A DNA stretch of 64,000 bases, from NCBI RefSeq assembly GCF_028554725.1, contig NC_071672.1, positions 4,804,501 to 4,868,500 of the forward strand, written 5' to 3'. This DNA comes from Zeugodacus cucurbitae. Its lineage: Eukaryota > Arthropoda > Insecta > Diptera > Tephritidae. This document shows, in pieces, positions 47,818 to 58,468 of this stretch. Within the stretch, counting starts at the first letter, position 1. Each line of letters starts with the position of its first letter. Below the pieces are notes generated by a model. It was not told where the DNA came from, ran no database searches, and worked only from the letters and a program-made list of their open reading frames with translations. The translations under genes were made by a program, and so were the position numbers.

Positions 47818-48248
47818 TCATGTCATGCCATGTCGTATGTTGTGTTGTTTTGTCTTGTCTTGTCGTGTCATGTCTTGTCTTATCTTGTTTTGTCTTGTCT
47901 TGTCTTGTCTTGTCTTGTCTTGTGTTGTCTTGTCTTGTCTTGTCTTGTCTTGTCTTGTCTTGTCTTGTCTTGTCTTGTCTTGTCTTGTCTTGTCTTGTCT
48001 TGTCTTGTCTTGTCTTGTCTCGTCTTGTCTTGTCTTGTCTTGTCTTGTCTTGTCTTGCCTTGTCTTGTCTTGTCTTGTCTTGTCTTGTCTTGTCTTGTCT
48101 TGTCCTGTCCTGTCGTGTGTTGTGTTGTTTTGTCTTGTCTTGTCTTGTCTCGTCTTGTCTTGTCTTGTCTTGTCTTGTCTTGCCTTGTCTTGTCTTGTCT
48201 TGTCTTGTCTTGTCTTGTCTTGTCTTGTCCTGTCCTGTCGTGTGTTGT

Positions 48249-48279
<31 letters not shown>

Positions 48280-48787
48280 TTGTCTTGTCTTGTCTTGTCT
48301 CGTCTTGTCTTGTCTTGTCTTGTCTTGTCTTGCCTTGTCTTGTCTTGTCTTGTCTTGTCTTGTCTTGTCTTGTCCTGTCCTGTCGTGTGTTGTGTTGTTT
48401 TGTCTTGTCTTGTGTTGTTTTGTCGTGTCTTGTCTTGTCTTGCCTTGTCTTGTCTTGTCTTGTCTTGTCTTGTCTTGTCTTGTCTTGTCCTGTCCTGTCG
48501 TGTGTTGTGTTGTTTTGTCTTGTCTTGTGTTGTTTTGTCGTGTCATGTCTTGTCTTGTCTTGTCTTGTCTTGTCTTTTCTTGTCTTGTCTTGTCTTGTCT
48601 TTTCTTGTCTTGTCTTTTCTTGTCTTGTCTTGTGTTGTGTTGTCTTGTCTTGTCTTGTCTTGTCTTGTCTCGTCTTGTTTTGTCTTGTCTTGTCGTGTCA
48701 TGTCTTGTCTTGTCTTGTTTTGTCTTGTCTTGTCTTGTCTTGTCTTGTCTTGTCTTTTCTTTTCGTGTCTTGTCTTGTCTTGGCTTG
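47818..48787. repeat. 970 bp tandem repeat, copy 1
   Basis: Contains CCATG at 47828, TCGTA, TCGTG-TCATG, TCTTA, a TGTTG, and four TCTCG-to-TCCTG groups. It repeats directly at 48788 with CCATG at 48798, exactly 970 bp on. Confidence 0.85.
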
Positions 48788-49218
48788 TCATGTCATGCCA
48801 TGTCGTATGTTGTGTTGTTTTGTCTTGTCTTGTCGTGTCATGTCTTGTCTTATCTTGTTTTGTCTTGTCTTGTCTTGTCTTGTCTTGTCTTGTGTTGTCT
48901 TGTCTTGTCTTGTCTTGTCTTGTCTTGTCTTGTCTTGTCTTGTCTTGTCTTGTCTTGTCTTGTCTTGTCCTGTCTTGTCTTGTCTTGTCTCGTCTTGTCT
49001 TGTCTTGTCTTGTCTTGTCTTGTCTTGCCTTGTCTTGTCTTGTCTTGTCTTGTCTTGTCTTGTCTTGTCTTGTCCTGTCCTGTCGTGTGTTGTGTTGTTT
49101 TGTCTTGTCTTGTCTTGTCTCGTCTTGTCTTGTCTTGTCTTGTCTTGTCTTGCCTTGTCTTGTCTTGTCTTGTCTTGTCTTGTCTTGTCTTGTCTTGTCC
49201 TGTCCTGTCGTGTGTTGT

Positions 49219-49249
<31 letters not shown>

Positions 49250-49730
49250 TTGTCTTGTCTTGTCTTGTCTCGTCTTGTCTTGTCTTGTCTTGTCTTGTCT
49301 TGCCTTGTCTTGTCTTGTCTTGTCTTGTCTTGTCTTGTCTTGTCCTGTCCTGTCGTGTGTTGTGTTGTTTTGTCTTGTCTTGTGTTGTTTTGTCGTGTCT
49401 TGTCTTGTCTTGCCTTGTCTTGTCTTGTCTTGTCTTGTCTTGTCTTGTCTTGTCTTGTCCTGTCCTGTCGTGTGTTGTGTTGTTTTGTCTTGTCTTGTGT
49501 TGTTTTGTCGTGTCATGTCTTGTCTTGTCTTGTCTTGTCTTGTCTTTTCTTGTCTTGTCTTGTCTTGTCTTTTCTTGTCTTGTCTTTTCTTGTCTTGTCT
49601 TGTGTTGTGTTGTCTTGTCTTGTCTTGTCTTGTCTTGTCTCGTCTTGTTTTGTCTTGTCTTGTCGTGTCATGTCTTGTCTTGTCTTGTTTTGTCTTGTCT
49701 TGTCTTGTCTTGTCTTGTCTTGTGTTGTCT
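48788..49730. repeat. 970 bp tandem repeat, copy 2
   Basis: Matches 47818-48760 with the same spacing. The only difference I found is TCCTG at 48968 where copy 1 has TCTTG. The copies part near 49730, where copy 2 continues with TGTTG instead of TCTTT. Near identity marks this as one of the youngest duplications here. Confidence 0.85.
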
Positions 49731-50172
49731 TGTCTTGTCTTGTCTTGTCTTGTCTTGTCTTGTCTTGTCTTGTCTTGTCTTGTCTTGTCTTGTCTTGTCT
49801 TGTCTTGTATTGTCTCGTCTTGTCTTGTCTTGTCTTGTCTTGTCTTGTCTTGCCTTGTCTTGTCTTGTCTTGTCTTGTCTTGTCTTGTCCTGTCCTGTCG
49901 TGTGTTGTGTTGTTTTGTCTTGTCTTGTGTTGTTTTGTCGTGTCATGTCTTGTCTTGTCTTGTCTTGTCTTGTCTTTTCTTTTCTTGTCTTGTCTTGTCT
50001 TGTCTTGTCTTGCCTTGTCTTGTCTTGGCTTGTCTTGTCTTGTCTTGTCTTGTCTTGTCTTGTCTTGTCTTGTCTTGTCTTGTCTTGTCTTTTCTTTTCT
50101 TGTATTGTCTTGTATTGTCTTGTCTTGTCTTGTCTTGTCTTGTCCTGTTCTGTCTTGTCATGTCATGTCATG

Positions 50173-50391
50173 TCATGTCATGTGTTGTTTTGTCTTGCCT
50201 TGTCTTGTCTTGTCTTGTCTTGTATTGTCTTGTCTTGTCTTGTCTTTTCTTTTCTTGTCTTTTCTTGTCTTGTCTTTTCTTGTCTTGTCTTGTGTTGTGT
50301 TGTCTTGTCTTGTCTTGTTTTGTCTTGTCTTGTCTTGTCTTGTCTTGTCTTTTCTTTTCGTGTCTTGTCTTGTCTTGGCTTGTAATGTCAT
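50173..50391. repeat. 219 bp TAATG block, copy 4
   Basis: First return of the TAATG block (TAATG 50383) after 33 kb without it, with the same markers and length as the copies at 14-17 kb. It is followed 160 bp later by the rare TCACG (50543), as is the copy at 59397. Confidence 0.85.
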
Positions 50392-50563
50392 GCCATGTCG
50401 TATGTTGTGTTGTTTTGTCTTGTCTTGTCTTGTTTTGTCGTGTCATGTCTTGTCTTGTCTTTTCTTTTCTTGTCTTGTCTTGTCTTGTCTTGTCTTGTCT
50501 TGTCTTGTCTTGTCTTGTCTTGTCTTGTTCTGTCTTGTCATGTCACGTCATGTCATGTCATGT

Positions 50564-50594
<31 letters not shown>

Positions 50595-50737
50595 TTGTTT
50601 TGTCTTGTCTTGTCTTGTATTGTCTTGTCTTGTCTTGTCTTGTCTTGTCTTGTCTTTTCTTTTCTTGTATTGTCTTGTATTGTCTTGTCTTGTCTTGTCT
50701 TGTCTTGTCCTGTTCTGTCTTGTCATGTCATGTCATG

Positions 50738-50956
50738 TCATGTCATGTGTTGTTTTGCCTTGCCTTGTCTTGTCTTGTCTTGTCTTGTATTGTCTTGTCT
50801 TGTCTTGTCTTTTCTTTTCTTGTCTTTTCTTGTCTTGTCTTTTCTTGTCTTGTCTTGTGTTGTGTTGTCTTGTCTTGTCTTGTTTTGTCTTGTCTTGTCT
50901 TGTCTTGTCTTGTCTTTTCTTTTCGTGTCTTGTCTTGTCTTGGCTTGTAATGTCAT
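50738..50956. repeat. 219 bp TAATG block, copy 5 (one substitution)
   Basis: TAATG at 50948, 565 bp after copy 4. One T-to-C change gives TTTTG followed by two CCTTG units (near 50757) where other copies have TTTTG, TCTTG, CCTTG. Confidence 0.85.
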
Positions 50957-51137
50957 GCCATGTCGTATGTTGTGTTGTTTTGTCTTGTCTTGTCTTGTTT
51001 TGTCGTGTCATGTCTTGTCTTGTCTTTTCTTTTCTTGTCTTGTCTTGTCTTGTCTTGTCTTGTCTTGTCTTGTCTTGTCTTGTCTTGTCTTGTCTTGTCT
51101 TGTCTTGTCTTGTCTCGTCTTGTATTGTCTTGTCGTG

Positions 51138-51497
51138 TCTTGTCTTGTCTTGTCTTGTCTTGTCTTGTCTTGTCTTGTCTTGTCTTGTCTTGTCTTGTCT
51201 TGTCTTGTCTTGTCTTGTCTTGTCTTGTCTTGTCTTGTCTTGTCTTGTCTTGTCTTGTCTTGTCTTGTCTTGTCTTGTCTTGTCTTGTCTTGTCTTGTCT
51301 TGTCTTGTCTTGTCTTGTCTTGTCTTGTCTTGTCTTGTCTTGTCTTGTCTTGTCTTGTCTTGTCTTGTCTTGTCTTGTCTTGTCTTGTCTTGTCTTGTCT
51401 TGTCTTGTCTTGTCTTGTCTTGTCTTGTCTTGTCTTGTCTTGTCTTGTCTTGTCTTGTCTTGTCTTGTCTTGTCTTGTCTTGTCTTGTCTTGTCTTG
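51138..51497. repeat. Pure TCTTG tract, 72 units
   Basis: 360 bp of uninterrupted canonical units between TCGTG at 51133 and TTTTG at 51498. Confidence 0.9.
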
Positions 51498-52014
51498 TTT
51501 TGTCTTGTCTTGTCTTGTCTTGTCTTGTCTTGTCTTGTCGTGTCTTGTCTTGTCTGCTCTTGTCTTGTCTTGTCTTGTCTTGTCTTGTCTTGTCTTGTCT
51601 TGTCTTGTCTTGTCTCGTCCTGTTCTGTCTTGTCATGTCATGTCATGTGTTGTTTTGTCTTGCCTTGTCTTGTCTTGTCTTGTCTTGTCTTGTCTTGTCT
51701 TGTCTTGTCTTGTCTTGTCTTGTCTTGTCTTGTCTTGTCTTGTCTTGTCTTGTCTTGTCTTGTCTTGTCTTGTCTTGTCTTGTCTTGTCTTGTCTTGTCT
51801 TGTCTTGTCTTGTCTTGTCTTGTCTTGTCTTGTCTTGTCTTGTCTTGTTTTGTCTTGTCTTGTCTTGTCTTGTCTTGTCTTGTCTTGTCGTGTCTTGTCT
51901 TGTCTGCTCTTGTCTTGTCTTGTCTTGTCTTGTCTTGTCTTGTCTTGTCTTGTCTTGTCTTGTCTCGTCCTGTTCTGTCTTGTCATGTCATGTCATGTGT
52001 TGTTTTGTCTTGCC
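51498..52014. repeat. 350 bp tandem duplication with TCTGC
   Basis: TTTTG, TCGTG, TCTGC, TCTCG, TCCTG, TTCTG, three TCATG, TGTTG, TTTTG, TCTTG, CCTTG occurs at 51498-51664 and again at 51848-52014. Markers are exactly 350 bp apart (TCTGC 51553 and 51903; TCTCG 51613 and 51963). These TCATG runs have only three units against the usual five or six. Confidence 0.88.
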
Positions 52015-52211
52015 TTGTCTTGTCTTGTCTTGTCTTGTCTTGTATTGTCTTGTCTTGTCTTGTCTTTTCTTTTCTTGTCTTTTCTTGTCTTGTCTTTTCT
52101 TGTCTTGTCTTGTGTTGTGTTGTCTTGTCTTGTCTTGTTTTGTCTTGTCTTGTCTTGTCTTGTCTTGTCTTTTCTTTTCGTGTCTTGTCTTGTCTTGGCT
52201 TGTAATGTCAT
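51993..52211. repeat. 219 bp TAATG block, copy 6 (variant left end)
   Basis: TAATG at 52203. One extra canonical unit lies between CCTTG and TATTG and the preceding TCATG run is short (three units), because it joins the TCTGC repeat just upstream. The right part is standard. Confidence 0.8.
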
Positions 52212-53218
52212 GCCATGTCGTATGTTGTGTTGTTTTGTCTTGTCTTGTCTTGTTTTGTCGTGTCATGTCTTGTCTTGTCTTTTCTTTTCTTGTCTTGTCT
52301 TGTCTTGTCTTGTCTTGTCTTGTCTTGTCTTGTCTTGTCTTGTCTTGTCTTGTCTTGTCTTGTCTTGTCTCGTCTTGTATTGTCTTGTCGTGTCTTGTCT
52401 TGTCTTGTCTTGTCTTGTCTTGTCTTGTCTTGTCTTGTCTTGTCTTGTCTTGTCTTGTCTTGTCTTGTCTTGTCTTGTCTCGTCCTGTTCTGTCTTGTCA
52501 TGTCATGTCATGTGTTGTTTTGTCTTGCCTTGTCTTGTCTTGTCTTGTCTTGTCTTGTATTGTCTTGTCTTGTCTTGTCTTTTCTTTTCTTGTCTTTTCT
52601 TGTCTTGTCTTTTCTTGTCTTGTCTTGTGTTGTGTTGTCTTGTCTTGTCTTGTTTTGTCTTGTTTTGTCTTGTCTTGTCTTGTCTTTTCTTTTCGTGTCT
52701 TGTCTTGTCTTGGCTTGTCATGTCATGCCATGTCGTATGTTGTGTTGTTTTGTCTTGTCTTGTCATGTCTTGTCTTGTCTTGTTTTGTCTTGTCTTGTCT
52801 TGTCTTGTCTTGTCTTGTGTTGTCTTGTCTTGTCTTGTCTTGTCTTGTCTTGTCTTGTCTTGTCTTGTCTTGTCTTGTCTTGTCTTGTCTTGTCTTGTCT
52901 CGTCTTGTCTTGTCTTGTCTTGTCTTGTCTTGTCTTGTCTTGTCTTGTCTTGTCTTGTCTTGTCCTGTCCTGTCGTGTGTTGTGTTGTTTTGTCTTGTCT
53001 TGTGTTGTTTTGTCGTGTCATGTCTTGTCTTGTCTTGTCTTGTCTTGTCTTTTCTTTTCTTGTCTTGTCTTGTCTTGTCTTGTCTTGCCTTGTCTTGTCT
53101 TGTCTTGTCTTGTCTTGTCTTGTCTTGTCTTGTCTTGTCTTGTCTTGTCTTGTCTTGTCTTGTCTTGTCTTGTCTTGTCTTGTTCTGTCTTGTCATGTCA
53201 TGTCATGTCATGTCATGT

Positions 53219-53249
<31 letters not shown>

Positions 53250-53402
53250 TTGTTTTGTCTTGTCTTGTCTTGTATTGTCTTGTCTTGTCTTGTCTTGTCT
53301 TGTCTTGTCTTGTCTTGTCTTTTCTTTTCTTGTATTGTCTTGTATTGTCTTGTCTTGTCTTGTCTTGTCTTGTCCTGTTCTGTCTTGTCATGTCATGTCA
53401 TG

Positions 53403-53621
53403 TCATGTCATGTGTTGTTTTGTCTTGCCTTGTCTTGTCTTGTCTTGTCTTGTATTGTCTTGTCTTGTCTTGTCTTTTCTTTTCTTGTCTTTTCTTGTCT
53501 TGTCTTTTCTTGTCTTGTCTTGTGTTGTGTTGTCTTGTCTTGTCTTGTTTTGTCTTGTCTTGTCTTGTCTTGTCTTGTCTTTTCCTTTCGTGTCTTGTCT
53601 TGTCTTGGCTTGTAATGTCAT
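53403..53621. repeat. 219 bp TAATG block, copy 7 (one substitution)
   Basis: TAATG at 53613. One change, TCTTT to TCCTT, just before TCGTG (near 53584). Otherwise the same marker order and length. Confidence 0.85.
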
Positions 53622-53782
53622 GCCATGTCGTATGTTGTGTTGTTTTGTCTTGTCTTGTCTTGTTTTGTCGTGTCATGTCTTGTCTTGTCTTTTCTTTTCT
53701 TGTCTTGTCTTGTCTTGTCTTGTCTTGTCTTGTCTTGTCTTGTCTTGTCTTGTCTTGTCTTGTCTTGTCTTGTCTTGTCTTG

Positions 53783-54251
53783 TCCTGTTCTGTCTTGTCT
53801 TGTCATGTCATGTCATGTCATGTCATGTCATATGTTGTTTTGTCTTGTCTTGTCTTGTGTAGTCTTGTGTTGTCTTGTCTTGTCTTGTCTTGTATTGTCT
53901 TGTCTTGTCTTGTCTTGTCTTGTCTTGTCTTGTCTTGTCTTGTCTTGTCTTGTCTTGTCTTGTCTTGTCTTGTCTTGTTTTGTTGTTCTTGTCTTGTCTT
54001 GTCTTGTCTTGTCTTGTCTTGTCCTGTTCTGTCTTGTCTTGTCATGTCATGTCATGTCATGTCATGTCATATGTTGTTTTGTCTTGTCTTGTCTTGTGTA
54101 GTCTTGTGTTGTCTTGTCTTGTCTTGTATTGTCTTGTCTTGTCTTGTCTTGTCTTGTCTTGTCTTGTCTTGTCTTGTCTTGTCTTGTCTTGTCTTGTCTT
54201 GTCTTGCCTTGTCTTGTCTTCTTTTGTTTTGTCTTGTTTTGTCTTGTCATG
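53783..54251. repeat. Composite module M7, left end missing
   Basis: Begins at TCCTG, TTCTG of the first TCATG-TCATA-TGTAG group. ACTTG and the first TTGT slip are absent; instead a TAATG-type right flank (TCTTT pair, canonical units) runs straight in. The second slip (after 53978), second group and TCTTC end are present. The last TTGT slip of the window lies here. Confidence 0.87.
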
Positions 54252-56200
54252 TCTTGTCTTGTCTTGTCTTGTCTTGTCTTGTCTTGTCTTGTCTTGTCTT
54301 GTCTTGTCTTGTCTTGTCTTGTCTTGTCTTGTCTTGTCTTGTCTTGTCTTGTCTTGTCTTGTCTTGTCTCGTCTTGTCTTGTCTTGTCTCTTCTTGTCTT
54401 GTCTTGTCTTGTCTTGTCTTGTCTTGTCTTGTCATGTCATGTCATGTCGTATGTTGTGTTGTTTTGTCTTGTCTTGTTTTGTCTTGTTTTATCTTGTCAT
54501 GTCTTATCTTGTCTTGTCTTGTCTTGTCTTGTCTTGCCTTGTCTTGTCTTGTCTTCTTTTGTTTTGTCTTGTTTTGTCTTGTCATGTCTTGTCTTGTCTT
54601 GCCTTGTCATGTCATGTCATGTCTTTTCTTGTCTTGTCTTGTCTTGTCTTGTCTTGTCTTGTCTTGTCTTGTCTTGTCTTGTCTTGTCTTGTCTTGTCTT
54701 GTCTTGTCTTGTCTTGTCTTGTCTTGTCTTGTCTTGTCTTGTCTTGTCTTGTCTTGTCTTGTCTTGTCTTGTCTTGTCTTGTCTTGTCTTGTCTTGTCTT
54801 GTCTTGTCTTGTCTTGTCTTGTCTTGTCTTGTCTTGTCTTGTCTTGTCTTGTCTTGTCTTGTCTTGTCTTGTCTTGTCTTGTCTTGTCTTGTCTTGTCTT
54901 GTCTTGTCTTGTCTTGTTTTGTCTTGTCATGTCTTGTCTTGTCTTGTTTTGTCTTGTCTTGTCTTTTCTTGTCTTGTATTGTCTTGTCTTGTCTTGTCTT
55001 GTCTTGTCTTGTCTTGTCTTGTCTTGTCTTGTCTTGTCTTATCTTGTCTTGCCTTGTTTTGTCTTGTCTTGTCTGGTCTTGTCCTGTCTTGTCTTGTCTT
55101 GTCTTGTCTTGTCTGGTCTTGTCTTGTCTTGTCTTGTCTTTTCTTTTCTTGTCTTGTCTTTTCTTGTCTTGTCTTGTCTGGTCTTGTCTTGTCTTTTCTT
55201 TTCTTGTCTTGTCTTGTCATGTCTTATCTTTTCTTGTCTTGTCTTGTCTTGTCTTGTCTTGTCTTGTCTTGTCTTGTCTTGTCTTGTCTTGTCTTGTCTT
55301 GTCTTGTCTTGTCTTGTCTTGTCTTGTCTTGTCTTGTCTTGTCTTGTCTTGTCTTGTCTTGTCTTGTCTTGTCTGGTCTTGTCTTGTCTTGTCTTGTCTT
55401 GTCTTGTCTGGTCTTGTCTTGTCTTTTCTTTTCTTGTCTTGTCTTGTCATGTCATATCTTGTCTTGTCTTGTCTTGTCTTGTCTTGTCTTGTCTTGTCTT
55501 GTCTTGTCTTGTCTTGTCTTGTCTTGTCTTGTCTTGTCTTGTCTTGTCTTGTCTTGTCTTGTCTTGTCTTGTCTTGTCTTGTCTTGTCTCGTCTTGTCTT
55601 GTCTTGTCTTGTCTTGTCTTGTCTTGTCTTGTCTTGTCTTGTCTTGTCTCGTCTTGTCTTGTCTTGTCTTGTCTTGTCTCGTCTTGTCTTGTCTTGTCTT
55701 GTCTTGTCTTGTCTTGTCTTGTCTTGTCTTGTCTTGTCTTGTCTTGTCTTGTCTTGTCTTGTCTTGTCTTGTCTCGTCTTGTCTTGTCTTGTCTTGTCTT
55801 GTCTTGTCTTGTCTTGTTTTGTCTTGTCTTGTCTTGTATTGTCTTGTCTTGTCTTGTCTCGTCTTGTCTTGTCTTGTCTTGTCTTTTCTTTTCTTGTCTT
55901 GTCTTGTATTGTCTTGTCTTGTCTTGTCTTGTCTCGTCCTGTTCTGTCTTGTCATGTCATGTCATGTCATGTCATGTCATGTGTTGTTTTGTCTTGCCTT
56001 GTCTTGTCTTGTCTTGTCTTGTATTGTCTTGTCTTGTCTTGTCTTGTCTTGTCTTTTCTTGTCTTGTCTTTTCTTGTCTTGTCTTGTGTTGTGTTGTCTT
56101 GTCTTGTCTTGTTTTGTCTTGTTTTGTCTTGTCTTGTCTTGTCTTGTCTTGTCTTGTCTTTTCTTTTCGTGTCTTGTCTTGTCTTGGCTTGTCATGTCAT
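54252..56200. repeat. Superblock D, copy after M7
   Basis: Same series as after M5 and M6: TCTCT, TCTTC 54552, CCTTG, three TCATG, TCTTT, a pure tract, then TTTTG, TCTTG, TCATG. The GCATG-TCGTA group is missing and the usual TCGTG before the tract is absent. A second TCTGG replaces a canonical unit near 55113 and extra TCTCG units occur near 55.6 kb. Confidence 0.78.
54627..54916. repeat. Pure TCTTG tract, 58 units
   Basis: 290 bp of uninterrupted canonical units between TCTTT at 54622 and TTTTG at 54917, the shortest of the four tracts at this place in superblock D. Confidence 0.9.
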
Positions 56201-56201
56201 G

Positions 56202-56602
56202 CCATGTCGTATGTTGTGTTGTTTTGTCTTGTCTTGTCGTGTCATGTCTTGTCTTATCTTGTTTTGTCTTGTCTTGTCTTGTCTTGTCTTGTCTTGTGTT
56301 GTCTTGTCTTGTCTTGTCTTGTCTTGTCTTGTCTTGTCTTGTCTTGTCTTGTCTTGTCTTGTCTTGTCTTGTCTTGTCTCGTCTTGTCTTGTCTTGTCTT
56401 GTCTTGCCTTGTCTTGTCTTGTCTTGTCTTGTCTTGTCTTGTCTTGTCTTGTCTTGTCCTGTCCTGTCGTGTGTTGTGTTGTTTTGTCTTGTCTTGTCTT
56501 GTCTCGTCTTGTCTTGTCTTGTCTTGTCTTGTCTTGCCTTGTCTTGTCTTGTCTTGTCTTGTCTTGTCTTGTCTTGTCTTGTCCTGTCCTGTCGTGTGTT
56601 GT

Positions 56603-56633
<31 letters not shown>

Positions 56634-57775
56634 TTGTCTTGTCTTGTCTCGTCTTGTCTTGTCTTGTCTTGTCTTGTCTTGCCTTGTCTTGTCTTGTCTT
56701 GTCTTGTCTTGTCTTGTCTTGTCTTGTCCTGTCCTGTCGTGTGTTGTGTTGTTTTGTCTTGTCTTGTGTTGTTTTGTCGTGTCTTGTCTTGTCTTGCCTT
56801 GTCTTGTCTTGTCTTGTCTTGTCTTGTCTTGTCTTGTCTTGTCCTGTCCTGTCGTGTGTTGTGTTGTTTTGTCTTGTCTTGTGTTGTTTTGTCGTGTCAT
56901 GTCTTGTCTTGTCTTGTCTTGTCTTGTCTTTTCTTGTCTTGTCTTGTCTTGTCTTTTCTTGTCTTGTCTTTTCTTGTCTTGTCTTGTGTTGTGTTGTCTT
57001 GTCTTGTCTTGTCTTGTCTTGTCTCGTCTTGTTTTGTCTTGTCTTGTCGTGTCATGTCTTGTCTTGTCTTGTTTTGTCTTGTCTTGTCTTGTCTTGTCTT
57101 GTCTTGTGTTGTCTTGTCTTGTCTTGTCTTGTCTTGTCTTGTCTTGTCTTGTCTTGTCTTGTCTTGTCTTGTCTTGTCTTGTCTTGTCTTGTCTTGTATT
57201 GTCTCGTCTTGTCTTGTCTTGTCTTGTCTTGTCTTGTCTTGCCTTGTCTTGTCTTGTCTTGTCTTGTCTTGTCTTGTCCTGTCCTGTCGTGTGTTGTGTT
57301 GTTTTGTCTTGTCTTGTGTTGTTTTGTCGTGTCATGTCTTGTCTTGTCTTGTCTTGTCTTGTCTTTTCTTTTCTTGTCTTGTCTTGTCTTGTCTTGTCTT
57401 GCCTTGTCTTGTCTTGTCTTGTCTTGTCTTGTCTTGTCTTGTCTTGTCTTGTCTTGTCTTGTCTTGTCTTGTCTTTTCTTTTCTTGTATTGTCTTGTATT
57501 GTCTTGTCTTGTCTTGTCTTGTCTTGTCCTGTTCTGTCTTGTCATGTCATGTCATGTCATGTCATGTGTTGTTTTGTCTTGCCTTGTCTTGTCTTGTCTT
57601 GTCTTGTATTGTCTTGTCTTGTCTTGTCTTTTCTTTTCTTGTCTTTTCTTGTCTTGTCTTTTCTTGTCTTGTCTTGTGTTGTGTTGTCTTGTCTTGTCTT
57701 GTTTTGTCTTGTCTTGTCTTGTCTTGTCTTGTCTTTTCTTTTCGTGTCTTGTCTTGTCTTGGCTTGTAATGTCAT
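56202..57775. repeat. Superblock E, copy 1, ending in TAATG
   Basis: From CCATG-TCGTA at 56202 through TCTTA, several TCTCG-CCTTG-TCCTG-TCGTG groups, TCTTT-bearing groups and a TATTG-TCTCG pair, ending with a 219 bp TAATG block at 57557-57775. Here TAATG (57767) is followed by TCATG units, not CCATG-TCGTA, and leads directly into the next TCATG run. Confidence 0.82.
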
Positions 57776-58016
57776 GTCATGTCATGTCATGTCATGTGTT
57801 GTTTTGTCTTGCCTTGTCTTGTCTTGTCTTGTCTTGTATTGTCTTGTCTTGTCTTGTCTTGTCTTGTCTTTTCTTGTCTTGTCTTTTCTTGTCTTGTCTT
57901 GTGTTGTGTTGTCTTGTCTTGTCTTGTTTTGTCTTGTTTTGTCTTGTCTTGTCTTGTCTTGTCTTGTCTTGTCTTTTCTTTTCGTGTCTTGTCTTGTCTT
58001 GGCTTGTCATGTCATG

Positions 58017-58437
58017 CCATGTCGTATGTTGTGTTGTTTTGTCTTGTCTTGTCGTGTCATGTCTTGTCTTATCTTGTTTTGTCTTGTCTTGTCTTGTCTT
58101 GTCTTGTCTTGTGTTGTCTTGTCTTGTCTTGTCTTGTCTTGTCTTGTCTTGTCTTGTCTTGTCTTGTCTTGTCTTGTCTTGTCTTGTCTTGTCTTGTCTT
58201 GTCTTGTCTCGTCTTGTCTTGTCTTGTCTTGTCTTGTCTTGTCTTGCCTTGTCTTGTCTTGTCTTGTCTTGTCTTGTCTTGTCTTGTCTTGTCCTGTCCT
58301 GTCGTGTGTTGTGTTGTTTTGTCTTGTCTTGTCTTGTCTCGTCTTGTCTTGTCTTGTCTTGTCTTGTCTTGCCTTGTCTTGTCTTGTCTTGTCTTGTCTT
58401 GTCTTGTCTTGTCTTGTCCTGTCCTGTCGTGTGTTGT

Positions 58438-58468
<31 letters not shown>

